Positions 14,386 through 20,412 of a stretch of 38,112 nt of DNA are shown piece after piece. The stretch comes from a virus. Position 1 is the stretch's first letter; each line of letters starts with the position of its first letter. The stretch spans positions 1 to 38,112 of the IMG/VR virus record IMGVR_UViG_3300033145_000809. One strand, 5' to 3'. Below the pieces are notes generated by a model. That model was given only the letters and a program-made list of their open reading frames with translations. It was not told the origin of the DNA and ran no database searches. Both the position numbers and the translations under genes were made by a program.

Positions 14386-15133
14386 TTTTTTCTTGTTTCA
14401 ATCTATTTAATAACTCCTCTTCTAAATTCATTTTTTCCACTTCTGTGAGTCCCTGTTTGGGTGCTTCTAATTCATCGTTGAAATTCTTATCAGATAAATA
14501 GGTTCTGGCTTTCTTTAAATATTTAGGGTCTTCTTGAGTTTTAGCATAAGCCGAAATCATTTGTATAGCTTTTTGCTGTTCCGCTTTGATTAATCCCTTC
14601 CAGTATTTTAGTGATGAATCTTTATCAGTTTTATTTTTCCCTGTTAATCTATGATATTCATTCCAGAATAATTCAAACGCTATATTAATATTATTCTTAT
14701 CATTATTATCTTTCTTTTCTTTCTTGTATGTGTCCGCTGGTTGTCCATCAGTTGTCCGCTGGTTGTCCGCTGGTTGTCCGTTTTGTTGTTCATTATATTG
14801 ATGGTCACTCCATGAAAGTATTGTTATAAGTCTGTTGCGGTTGGTTTTCTGTTGTTCAATCTGCTGTTCGCTTTTTTCAAAAAAGGTTAAAATTCTTTCA
14901 ATCGTACTTTCCTTAATTCCTGTTTTCGATGCAAGGTCTTTTCTACCCGTAATCAATTGTCCTGGTTCCAGCCTTACGTTTTCACCATTAAACATAAACT
15001 CTCTTTCTTTACTGGACGCCCTTAATAATAACTCTATCCAAATATGAACTTTATTGGATTGGTTGTACCAGCCTTTTTCCCTTAATTTTCTATGAACTTT
15101 TATCCACCCCATTTCCATAATGGTTTCTCCCAA
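14372..15133 (-). CDS. Replication initiator / DnaD- or O-like protein
   Basis: A 253-aa protein; ATG codons at 15133, 15118 and 15112 are all in frame. The N-terminal 105 residues (G-W-I-K-V-H-R-K-L, L-E-P-G-Q-L-I-T-G-R-K-D-L, G-I-K-E-S-T-I-E-R) form the winged-helix found at the start of phage O/DnaD replisome organisers. A polar linker (about 118-145) follows, encoded by 11-bp DNA repeats. The C-terminal part (F-E-L-F-W-N-E-Y, then L-K-Y-W-K-G-L-I) resembles the DnaD-like helicase-recruiting domain. It should bind the origin and recruit host DnaB helicase. Confidence 0.8.
   Translation of the reverse strand: MGETIMEMGWIKVHRKLREKGWYNQSNKVHIWIELLLRASSKEREFMFNGENVRLEPGQLITGRKDLASKTGIKESTIERILTFFEKSEQQIEQQKTNRNRLITILSWSDHQYNEQQNGQPADNQRTTDGQPADTYKKEKKDNNDKNNINIAFELFWNEYHRLTGKNKTDKDSSLKYWKGLIKAEQQKAIQMISAYAKTQEDPKYLKKARTYLSDKNFNDELEAPKQGLTEVEKMNLEEELLNRLKQEKNGSN
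14640..14784. other. Candidate replication origin: 11-bp iterons and AT-rich tract inside the initiator gene
   Basis: Five units of 11 bp run in tandem from 14730 to 14784: GTGTCCGCTGG, TTGTCCATCAG, TTGTCCGCTGG, TTGTCCGCTGG, TTGTCCGTTTT. Because 11 is not a multiple of 3, the repeat changes reading frame from unit to unit, so DNA rather than protein is under selection. A very AT-rich tract (about 14640-14729) abuts it, as in the lambda origin within gene O, and is a likely unwinding element. The 11-bp period keeps all units on the same helix face. Confidence 0.65.
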
Positions 15134-15137
15134 AAGA

Positions 15138-15271
15138 TAAAGCCCGTTCGCTGCTGGGTAAACACGGTCATGTCCGCATAAGCAGTTACTGAGGCTTTAA
15201 ATTTTAAGTTTGAATACATGATTGAATGTTTACCCAACAGCAAAGATACAAATTATGCGTATACCATCAAA
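15138..15271 (-). promoter_or_regulatory. Promoter and structured leader of the replication operon
   Basis: TTTG (15271-15268), a 19-base spacer and TATCTTTG (15248-15241) form a full consensus promoter just after the annealing-protein gene. The RNA begins near 15236 and its 5' segment (15227-15241) is complementary over 15 bp, with one G-U, to 15150-15164 near the initiator start. A closing stem TAAAGCC/GGCTTTA (15193-15199 with 15138-15144), an inner stem CTGCT/AGCAG (15181-15185 with 15151-15155) and a CGG/CCG hairpin compete with or complete the fold. The layout matches the four-copy leader family, but the sequence differs. Confidence 0.7.
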
Positions 15272-15275
15272 GGGA

Positions 15276-16139
15276 TTACATCAATTTCCCAGGTTCCGGG
15301 GTCTTTTGATCAACCGGCTTGTCATCGCTCAGGTCCTGGGTGTTGGTTTTTGGTGGCTTTGTACCCTGTATCCGCCCAAATGCCTGGTCAGGGGTTGTAT
15401 CCCCATCCTTAAATGATTGCTCTAATCCGACCAATGATTTTATTTCCTCGGCTTTAATACCGGCTTCCGCCTTTACTCCGCAATATTCAAGGATTTCGGC
15501 CTCAGTTGCCCCATGCTTATTTTTAAAATGCTTGATCCATTGAGTCCGCGCCTTTAATAATTTTTGCTCATCACTCAAATCTCCGGTAATCGTATCAAGG
15601 GCGGCATTGTAAACCTTATCAGTAATGGAACGGGGAATTACCCTCAATACGGCATTCCGGTACGCAATGGCGGCGGCGGCAAGGCCGGTTGTGTTAATCA
15701 TATCCTCATTGTACCTCCTGCCGTTACGATCAAGGATTTTGCGCCGTACTTCCGCTTTCAATGCAAAGTTAGTTTCGAGATCAAAAGCAACCGCCTCTGC
15801 AGTAACGTAATTTTGTGATACCTCAGATACCCGGTATTCGGCCCTAAAATTGCCGTATGATTGTGCGAGTATCGCTGCCAAATGGACCGTTGGCCCTTTG
15901 ATCTTTTTCCCGGCCCTGGGTAATTCGTATCCACATGATGCCGCTGTATCTTTTGACATTGTTACAATTACAATCGCATTATCAACGCATCGTCGCAAAT
16001 CTCTTGGATAAGCTTTCGCCGTTGTAATTTGAGTGTCAATTTGTGCCGCTTGCGCTTGTTGGTAAGTCGGAACTTCTGAATGAATATGTGTAATTTCATT
16101 CATGTTTACCTGTGATTCTTTTTCAAATTCGTTTCCCAT
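15276..16139 (-). CDS. Phage recombinase, RecT-like single-strand annealing protein (putative)
   Basis: A 287-aa protein. After a 40-residue polar N-terminus, the core (about 42-190) holds the motifs of a phage recombination family: A-Y-P-R-D, a helix with T-M-S-K-D-T-A-A-S-C, P-R-A-G-K-K-I-K-G-P-T-V-H-L-A, S-Y-G-N-F-R, and T-A-A-A-I-A-Y-R-N-A-V-L-R-V-I-P. The C-terminus is an acidic, Pro-rich tail. It lies directly downstream of a RecE-like exonuclease, the classic exonuclease/annealase pair. The family name is by recall of its motifs; a profile search should confirm it. Confidence 0.72.
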   Translation of the reverse strand: MGNEFEKESQVNMNEITHIHSEVPTYQQAQAAQIDTQITTAKAYPRDLRRCVDNAIVIVTMSKDTAASCGYELPRAGKKIKGPTVHLAAILAQSYGNFRAEYRVSEVSQNYVTAEAVAFDLETNFALKAEVRRKILDRNGRRYNEDMINTTGLAAAAIAYRNAVLRVIPRSITDKVYNAALDTITGDLSDEQKLLKARTQWIKHFKNKHGATEAEILEYCGVKAEAGIKAEEIKSLVGLEQSFKDGDTTPDQAFGRIQGTKPPKTNTQDLSDDKPVDQKTPEPGKLM

Positions 16140-16170
16140 CTTGCTTTTTTTAAGTGTTTGTGTATATTAA

Positions 16171-17145
16171 TTATTTATCAAAGAATTCAAAATCATTTTT
16201 ATAAAAGTATCCAGGTATTTCGGGATAGCCTATGCGCTGTCCCTTCCAGTCCGGTTGCAGGAATATTGAGTATCCGGGCCACTCGTTACGCTCTGAGCAA
16301 AGTATCCAATAATCAATGAGCTTTTGAAAATGCATCGCTCCGGGCATCAACTCAACGGTCCTATCCGAATGATTTATATTATAGGTCCACTCTGAAGAAT
16401 CATGAATAAGAAAATCAAATGGAGGTTCTGACTCCTGAGCAACCCATAAAAATGTTTTCCAGGTGCCCGTTAATATGAATTCCAAAAACTGGTACATTGC
16501 TGCTGATATATGATACTGCCATTTGTCAACTTCCTTGTTGAATCTTTCAGGCTTCGGAAGGCCCAGGCGGGTTTTTTTCCAGTCAATGATTTTTTTAGCC
16601 GTCTTGAGGTCCGTCCGGTATTTGAATTTCTGACCCTGGTATTCTAAAAAGTGAGACTGTTCAGCAGATCCAATTTTTATCATATGAGAGATCGTTGGGG
16701 ACAGATGCGGATTGCCATTCAGTAGCTCATCAATCATTGATTCAGCTATTTTCTTCTGCTCCTCTGAGCATGGCTCCCGTCCCTGGTTTGAATCAATCTC
16801 ACATTCAATGGCCTCGGTGTATGCCTTTGTCCCGAATCCATACGGCAGGTTTGTCCGGGGATTAACCGGGGGCTTGAAGATAAAAAACTCCTTTTCAAAA
16901 TCAGACAAATCTCCCTTATTAGTCAAACTGGCCAACTGAGAATGATATACGGATCCCTGAGATATGGCAGCGGAGTCCTTGTCTTCCGGATGGTCCAATG
17001 CGTAGCGGGCGTATTTTGGGGATACCAGCATTAGTTTAAGCATGGATGAGCTGCAAAACTCTTTAAATGAGTTGCCATTGTGATAGGTTTCATTGGAGAT
17101 CTCCGAAGGTTTCGATATGTGTGGAAGTGTTAAATGTGTTTCCAT
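16171..17145 (-). CDS. RecE/YqaJ-like exonuclease (PD-(D/E)xK)
   Basis: A 324-aa protein with the RecB-nuclease/RecE core in order: a helix ending G-S-V-Y-H-S-Q-L (64-71, H68 being the usual first motif), then K-Y-R-T-D-L (the catalytic Asp, about residue 178), I-I-D-W-K-K-T (the D-x-K motif, about 187-192), and a following helix Q-Y-H-I-S-A-A-M-Y (the QxxxY motif). It should resect double-stranded ends and load the annealing protein encoded next. The ATG at 17145 begins METHLTLP and lies 16 bases after the closing stem of leader copy 3. Confidence 0.83.
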   Translation of the reverse strand: METHLTLPHISKPSEISNETYHNGNSFKEFCSSSMLKLMLVSPKYARYALDHPEDKDSAAISQGSVYHSQLASLTNKGDLSDFEKEFFIFKPPVNPRTNLPYGFGTKAYTEAIECEIDSNQGREPCSEEQKKIAESMIDELLNGNPHLSPTISHMIKIGSAEQSHFLEYQGQKFKYRTDLKTAKKIIDWKKTRLGLPKPERFNKEVDKWQYHISAAMYQFLEFILTGTWKTFLWVAQESEPPFDFLIHDSSEWTYNINHSDRTVELMPGAMHFQKLIDYWILCSERNEWPGYSIFLQPDWKGQRIGYPEIPGYFYKNDFEFFDK

Positions 17146-17313
17146 TGTTCCATATATAAATACCGGACTTAGGATTGTCTAATGGTGTCAGCACAGAAAC
17201 CACCCCGCAGCGTTTCCAGTGCAAGATCCATATCCGGTAAATTATTAGTCATTTTCATTATGCTGACTTCGTTTAGACAATACAAATATACACCTTCCCT
17301 TGTTCAAATCAAA
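17146..17313 (-). promoter_or_regulatory. Promoter and structured leader RNA, copy 3 of 4
   Basis: TTTG (17313-17310), 19-base spacer, TATATTTG (17290-17283): full consensus. Stems in plus-strand positions: P1 17233-17238 with 17162-17167 (ACCGGA/TCCGGT); P2 GGAT/ATCC; P3 TTGCA/TGCGG with a GAAA tetraloop; P4 TGGT/ACCA. Long-range helices: 17273-17281 with 17174-17182 (9 bp) and 17261-17267 with 17187-17193 (7 bp). It drives the recE-like and annealase genes. A 27-codon ORF starting at an ATG inside the leader ends before the gene. Confidence 0.85.
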
Positions 17314-17511
17314 TTAATTCACCCCAAAGGTTCCGGGAAATGCATGGTATTTTTTCCGCTCCGATACTCTGATAATAGACATTGATTCATCTGCATTTTG
17401 CCTATAGCTGAACGTGACTTTGAACACTTCATCACCGACAAAATCAAGTTTCCGATCCCGAATTAACATCCGGTCTTCGATCGCCTGGCTATGTATTTTT
17501 CCCACTTTCAT
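17314..17511 (-). CDS. Hypothetical protein (65 aa)
   Basis: A small mixed alpha/beta product (MKVGKIHSQAIEDRMLIRDR) with a beta hairpin (EVFKVTFSYRQ) and a terminal GTFGVN. No family recognised. Its stop lies one base upstream of the -33 box of leader copy 3, so its end and that promoter are packed together. Confidence 0.6.
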   Translation of the reverse strand: MKVGKIHSQAIEDRMLIRDRKLDFVGDEVFKVTFSYRQNADESMSIIRVSERKKYHAFPGTFGVN

Positions 17512-17575
17512 TGTTCACAAGTATTTAATAAGTATTGCGTAAATATAAGTTATTAAAATGTTATTAACAAATTAG

Positions 17576-18091
17576 TTATTTAGCACTAATCTCAACCATT
17601 TCAAAGGGATATATAAAACCGCCCTTGCAATCCTTGCCAATATTAATTACATATTTTGCATGATCCTTGCGAATTCCGGTCACATAAACGATATCACCAG
17701 GATTGAATTTCGTGCCTAATTTATTTGACAATGTTAATTTATCACCGATTGAATATTTCGGCTTTATCCCATGCGCCGCAACCCAGTCTAATACATTTTT
17801 GTCCACAACCATTCTTTTACGGTAACTCAAATCTTCAAGCCATTCACAAAATTGCAAATCGATATTGTAATATCCAGAGCTTGTTTCAATATCACTTGCC
17901 ATTTCATAACCGTTATCAGAGAGGTAAAGACCGTTCAGATCTTCTGCAATATCTTCTGGATCACTGTCGCTCCAATTATTTTCGATAACTTCCAGTGCCA
18001 TTTTTAGATAAAATTCTTTTTCTTGTTTGGCGGTCAATAGGGATGGCCTTCCCTTTTGGAAGATTTCGTTTTCTTTAAATAGCTTATTCAT
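17576..18091 (-). CDS. Hypothetical protein (171 aa) with C-terminal SH3-like region
   Basis: The N-terminal 80 residues are helical and acidic, including N-N-W-S-D-S-D-P-E-D-I-A. The C-terminal 60 residues have a beta pattern (Y-S-I-G-D-K-L-T-L, F-N-P-G-D-I-V-Y-V-T-G-I, H-A-K-Y-V-I-N-I-G) like small SH3/KOW-type barrels. Function unknown. It sits alone between two gaps of about 65-75 bases, downstream of the HNH relative. Confidence 0.65.
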   Translation of the reverse strand: MNKLFKENEIFQKGRPSLLTAKQEKEFYLKMALEVIENNWSDSDPEDIAEDLNGLYLSDNGYEMASDIETSSGYYNIDLQFCEWLEDLSYRKRMVVDKNVLDWVAAHGIKPKYSIGDKLTLSNKLGTKFNPGDIVYVTGIRKDHAKYVINIGKDCKGGFIYPFEMVEISAK

Positions 18092-18166
18092 CTTACTTGT
18101 ATTTATGTATTTAAGAATTTGGTTTTAAACACTCACCCAGCACCTCCAATGTACAAGGCGTATGGT

Positions 18167-18679
18167 TTATATATGTTTCCATGATGTATAATTACGAATG
18201 TCACATATTGTTGTTGGTGATACATTGAATATTTCAGCTAATTCTCTTTGATATAGTCCAGTTGTTTTTCTTATCACTCTGACCTGGAATTCATTCAATT
18301 TAGATTCAGATTTTAATTCTCCCCTCAGCACTGTCGCCAGCCCTGTGTCAAGAGCGTGCTTATTGTTTTCGGAGTATGTACTCCAAGCAAGATGGTTTAT
18401 ACACGGCTTGTTTTCCGGATTAGGGATAAACGCTTTTCTAACTAATCTGTGGATAGATCCTCTTTTGCGTTTCGTTCCATTAGCATATAAGCCAATCTGT
18501 AAATACCCACCCTGTATCATAGAAGTCCTTAATACGCACTCAGGCTTAGCCATTTGTGCTCTTTTTTTTGCATTATAGTTATAATACCAAACGTTTCTTT
18601 TGATAGACTTAACCCTGCCTAAATCGCTGACTTGGTAACGCCCTTCGTATCCCTCAATGTCTTTCCATGTTTCTTGCAT
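18167..18679 (-). CDS. NUMOD4/HNH homing endonuclease relative with damaged HNH core
   Basis: A 170-aa protein starting MQETWKDIEGYEGRYQVS (NUMOD4) at 18679. It aligns with the protein at 5387-5929 over its whole length, including the C-terminal helix-turn-helix (LYQRELAEIFNVSP). In the nuclease core the intact relative reads N-H-K-D-G, then twelve residues to L-E-W-C-T, whereas this one passes directly from N-H to L-A-W-S-T. About 12 residues, including catalytic Asn/Asp positions, are deleted in frame. It is probably nuclease-dead but may still bind DNA. The frame is open upstream through the leader to 18841. Confidence 0.85.
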   Translation of the reverse strand: MQETWKDIEGYEGRYQVSDLGRVKSIKRNVWYYNYNAKKRAQMAKPECVLRTSMIQGGYLQIGLYANGTKRKRGSIHRLVRKAFIPNPENKPCINHLAWSTYSENNKHALDTGLATVLRGELKSESKLNEFQVRVIRKTTGLYQRELAEIFNVSPTTICDIRNYTSWKHI

Positions 18680-18841
18680 CTTAAAAGAACCTGCCGTAGG
18701 ATTGTCTAATGGTAACAATACAGGAACCACCATGAGAAGTTTCCCAATCACGATCCATAGCAGGTATTTTTTAAATGTTGATAATGATATTGTATTTCGT
18801 TTAGATATAGCTAAGATACAATTAAAATTTTTGGTTATCAA
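18680..18841 (-). promoter_or_regulatory. Promoter and structured leader RNA, copy 4 of 4
   Basis: TTG (18841-18839), 20-base spacer, TATCTTAG (18818-18811). Stems in plus-strand positions: P1 18760-18765 with 18689-18694 (ACCTGC/GCAGGT); P2 GGAT/ATCC; P3 GTGA/TCAT with a GAAA loop; P4 TGGT/ACCA. The second long-range helix is kept (18788-18793 with 18715-18720, 6 bp), but the first is reduced to TCTAA/TTAGA. This copy leads the damaged HNH gene and looks partly degenerate. Confidence 0.8.
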
Positions 18842-19184
18842 GTTTCATATCTTCTAAATGCTCTGCGTATTTCTCATCAGCTAGCTCCTGGAGTTTGTCA
18901 CCAATGTAAACTACTCGTTCCTCAACGTGTCCGGATGGAACCTTTACCAGCCAATGTACGTTACGAAAGTTATCCATCCAGAAGTGCATCTGATTAGAGT
19001 CATCCGAATATTCACATTCACACTTTGGCATTATCCAGTCTTCGCACTCATCGAACCATAATTCAAAATCTATCGTAGCCTCAACAGATAAAAGATGCTC
19101 CTGCCATGTCCCTAGTCTTCCAACTCTTTCAATCTTCTTTAGCGTTACTGATTTGATTTCGGATTGTTGCATTGTATTATCCAT
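18822..19184 (-). CDS. Hypothetical acidic protein (120 aa)
   Basis: A beta-rich acidic protein beginning MDNTMQQSEIKSVTLKKIER, with several Trp and a C-E-C pair (near residue 55) inside a D/E-rich segment. No family recognised. Its 3' end covers the promoter of leader copy 4. A second in-frame Met at codon 5 is an alternative start. Confidence 0.65.
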   Translation of the reverse strand: MDNTMQQSEIKSVTLKKIERVGRLGTWQEHLLSVEATIDFELWFDECEDWIMPKCECEYSDDSNQMHFWMDNFRNVHWLVKVPSGHVEERVVYIGDKLQELADEKYAEHLEDMKLDNQKF

Positions 19185-19195
19185 TATATTGAAGT

Positions 19196-19351
19196 TTATT
19201 TTTCAAGTTCGTCTTTTGTCCATGCTGTACCGTTCTCCAAAATGTAAAGTGTTTCCCCGGCCCAATGATCTACGGTTATTCTTTTTATCCTGCTCTTTAA
19301 TTCAGGCATGGAGATGGGAGTTACGACATCGCCTAATTTGATTGTTTTCAT
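19196..19351 (-). CDS. Hypothetical small protein (51 aa)
   Basis: The ATG at 19351 overlaps the stop of the Imm-5-like gene (ATGA). The product begins MKTIKLGDVVTPISMPELKS and has a beta-hairpin (ETLYILENGTAWTKDEL). Coupling to the gene before it supports a real CDS. Function unknown. Confidence 0.6.
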   Translation of the reverse strand: MKTIKLGDVVTPISMPELKSRIKRITVDHWAGETLYILENGTAWTKDELEK

Positions 19352-19917
19352 ATCATTCTTATTTTAGGATAGTCTTTCCTTACTATGTCAGCACATTTTT
19401 TTAGTATCTTTTGTTTGGCATCATCATCATAAGCAACATAAGCAACATAAGCAGCATCAGCAGCATAAGCAGCAGCATCATCAGCATCAGCAGCAGCAGC
19501 AGCATAAGCAGCAGCAGCATCATCATCAGCAGCATAAGCAGCATAAGCAGCAGCATAAGTAGCATAAGCAGCAGCATAAGCAGCAGCAGCATAAGCAGCA
19601 GCATTCATTACGTCTTGTAGTGTAATCCCCTCAATCCCTTTAGCATATTTCTCTGCTATTTGGATAGCTTTTAATGGCCGCTTCTCTCCTTTGGAAACAT
19701 ACTTGAGTGATAGCCTTGCACACTTACACGCTGTTAAAACGAGTTTCTTTCGTGACTTGGTTCCCGGTTTGCCTGACTGTTTTCCAAGCAGCCATAACAT
19801 CCAGTCTCCACGCTCACAACTGTCCCACGCCTCTTGTGGGGAATCGAATTGTTCTGCCCATCCTACTGCCTCGAAACAGGCACCGAGTTTCTTTAGATAG
19901 TTAATGTGTTTTTTCAT
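19348..19917 (-). CDS. Imm-5-like putative immunity protein with Ala/Tyr repeat
   Basis: With the start at 19917 the protein begins MKKHINYLKKLGACFEAV; starts at 19935 and 19959 are also open. The N-terminal 80 residues carry W-A-E-Q-F, then E-A-W-D-S-C-x-R-G-D-W-M-L-W-L, then L-V-L-T-A-C-K-C-A-R-L, and K-A-I-Q-I-A-E, as in Imm-5-like proteins found in Bacteroidota and some phages. The rest is a long low-complexity helix of Ala, Tyr and Asp (about 105-170) and a C-A-D-I-V-R end. The family is linked by name to toxin immunity, but its biochemical role is not known. It is the first early gene after the 20.0-kb noncoding region. Confidence 0.75.
   Translation of the reverse strand: MKKHINYLKKLGACFEAVGWAEQFDSPQEAWDSCERGDWMLWLLGKQSGKPGTKSRKKLVLTACKCARLSLKYVSKGEKRPLKAIQIAEKYAKGIEGITLQDVMNAAAYAAAAYAAAYATYAAAYAAYAADDDAAAAYAAAAADADDAAAYAADAAYVAYVAYDDDAKQKILKKCADIVRKDYPKIRMI
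19421..19605. repeat. GCA/GCATAA microsatellite inside the Imm-5-like gene
   Basis: About 185 bases consist of imperfect trinucleotide repeats (GCA with ATA/ACA/TCA interruptions) that encode the Ala/Tyr/Asp helix. All breaks stay in frame. Such tracts expand and contract by slippage, so the helix length may vary between phages. Confidence 0.85.
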
Positions 19918-20024
19918 TGTATTGGTGTTAATCATGGTATAAAAGTACAGCATAAACAAACACGGATCCAGTTTTTAGGGCTGTTTTACAACACCCGTGA
20001 TGTTCAATTAGTTAGATTGATTTC

Positions 20025-20058
20025 AAATAAAACCCCCGAACGAATTAACGAACGGGGG
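20025..20058 (-). terminator. Strong rho-independent terminator closing the late module / noncoding RNA
   Basis: On the minus strand CCCCCG (20058-20053) pairs with CGGGGG (20038-20033) across a 14-base loop and is followed by TTTTATTT. It separates the late module from the early genes that begin at 19917. Confidence 0.88.
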
Positions 20059-20370
20059 CCGTATCCCAGACACACTTTCGGAATGAAATTGTGTGACAAC
20101 TTTTACAAATATACAATTTTTTCCATAACAACTTTTATCCGGTCATATTCTTATAACCAATCTTGTAAACTTTATTCATCCCATCATTTACACTGAAACA
20201 GAAATCAACCCCATCCGGTAAGGGCATCAATAATCATCTAAAATATGACCGACCATGTTGTGAAGTTGTCACACATTGCATGGGTTTGCTTGCTTGATAA
20301 ATTTCTAATCTCATTCCAATTTTTATTTAATCGTTCTGGGTAACGATATGCTGTATTTGCGTTGAACAGC
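20030..20370 (-). ncRNA. Candidate structured noncoding RNA region (about 340 nt)
   Basis: No ORF fills 19936-20412. From a -7 box at 20376-20383, the minus-strand RNA would show, in order: hairpin GCTGT/ACAGC (20366-20370 with 20350-20354); hairpin ATCGTT/AACGAT (20342-20347 with 20330-20335); then a long foldback made of nested pairs 20263-20275 with 20090-20102 (13 bp), 20257-20261 with 20128-20132 (5 bp) and 20242-20251 with 20140-20149 (10 bp); and finally the terminator. A second -7 box inside the left arm (20106-20113) could make a short RNA of about 75 nt with a CACAC/GTGTG hairpin. No known family recognised. Confidence 0.5.
20106..20113 (-). promoter_or_regulatory. -7 element within the noncoding region
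   Basis: TATATTTG on the minus strand is identical to the -7 boxes of leader copies 1 and 3, but there is no TTTG at the usual distance. It would start a short RNA ending at the 20025-20058 terminator. Confidence 0.45.
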
Positions 20371-20375
20371 TAAGA

Positions 20376-20383
20376 CAAAGATA
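20376..20383 (-). promoter_or_regulatory. -7 element at the head of the noncoding region
   Basis: TATCTTTG on the minus strand matches the -7 consensus exactly and equals that of the 15.2-kb promoter; the -33 element is not clear. It lies 30 bases after the spanin stop codon. Confidence 0.45.
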
Positions 20384-20412
20384 CATAATTGTTTAGAATA
20401 AACCTAAATCGC

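Noticed and set aside
5930-18841. Leader family as a known hammerhead, twister, SAM, cobalamin, preQ1 or THF RNA
   Set aside because: The conserved cores of those RNAs are absent; only the GNRA loop and three-stem layout are shared, which is not specific.
19421-19605. Repeat array that might be CRISPR
   Set aside because: It is a trinucleotide microsatellite in frame inside a coding gene, with no unique spacers.
16171-19917. Integrase or repressor (temperate life style)
   Set aside because: No tyrosine or serine recombinase motifs and no CI/Cro-like repressor were seen on either strand; small unknown ORFs could hide a regulator, so life style stays undetermined.
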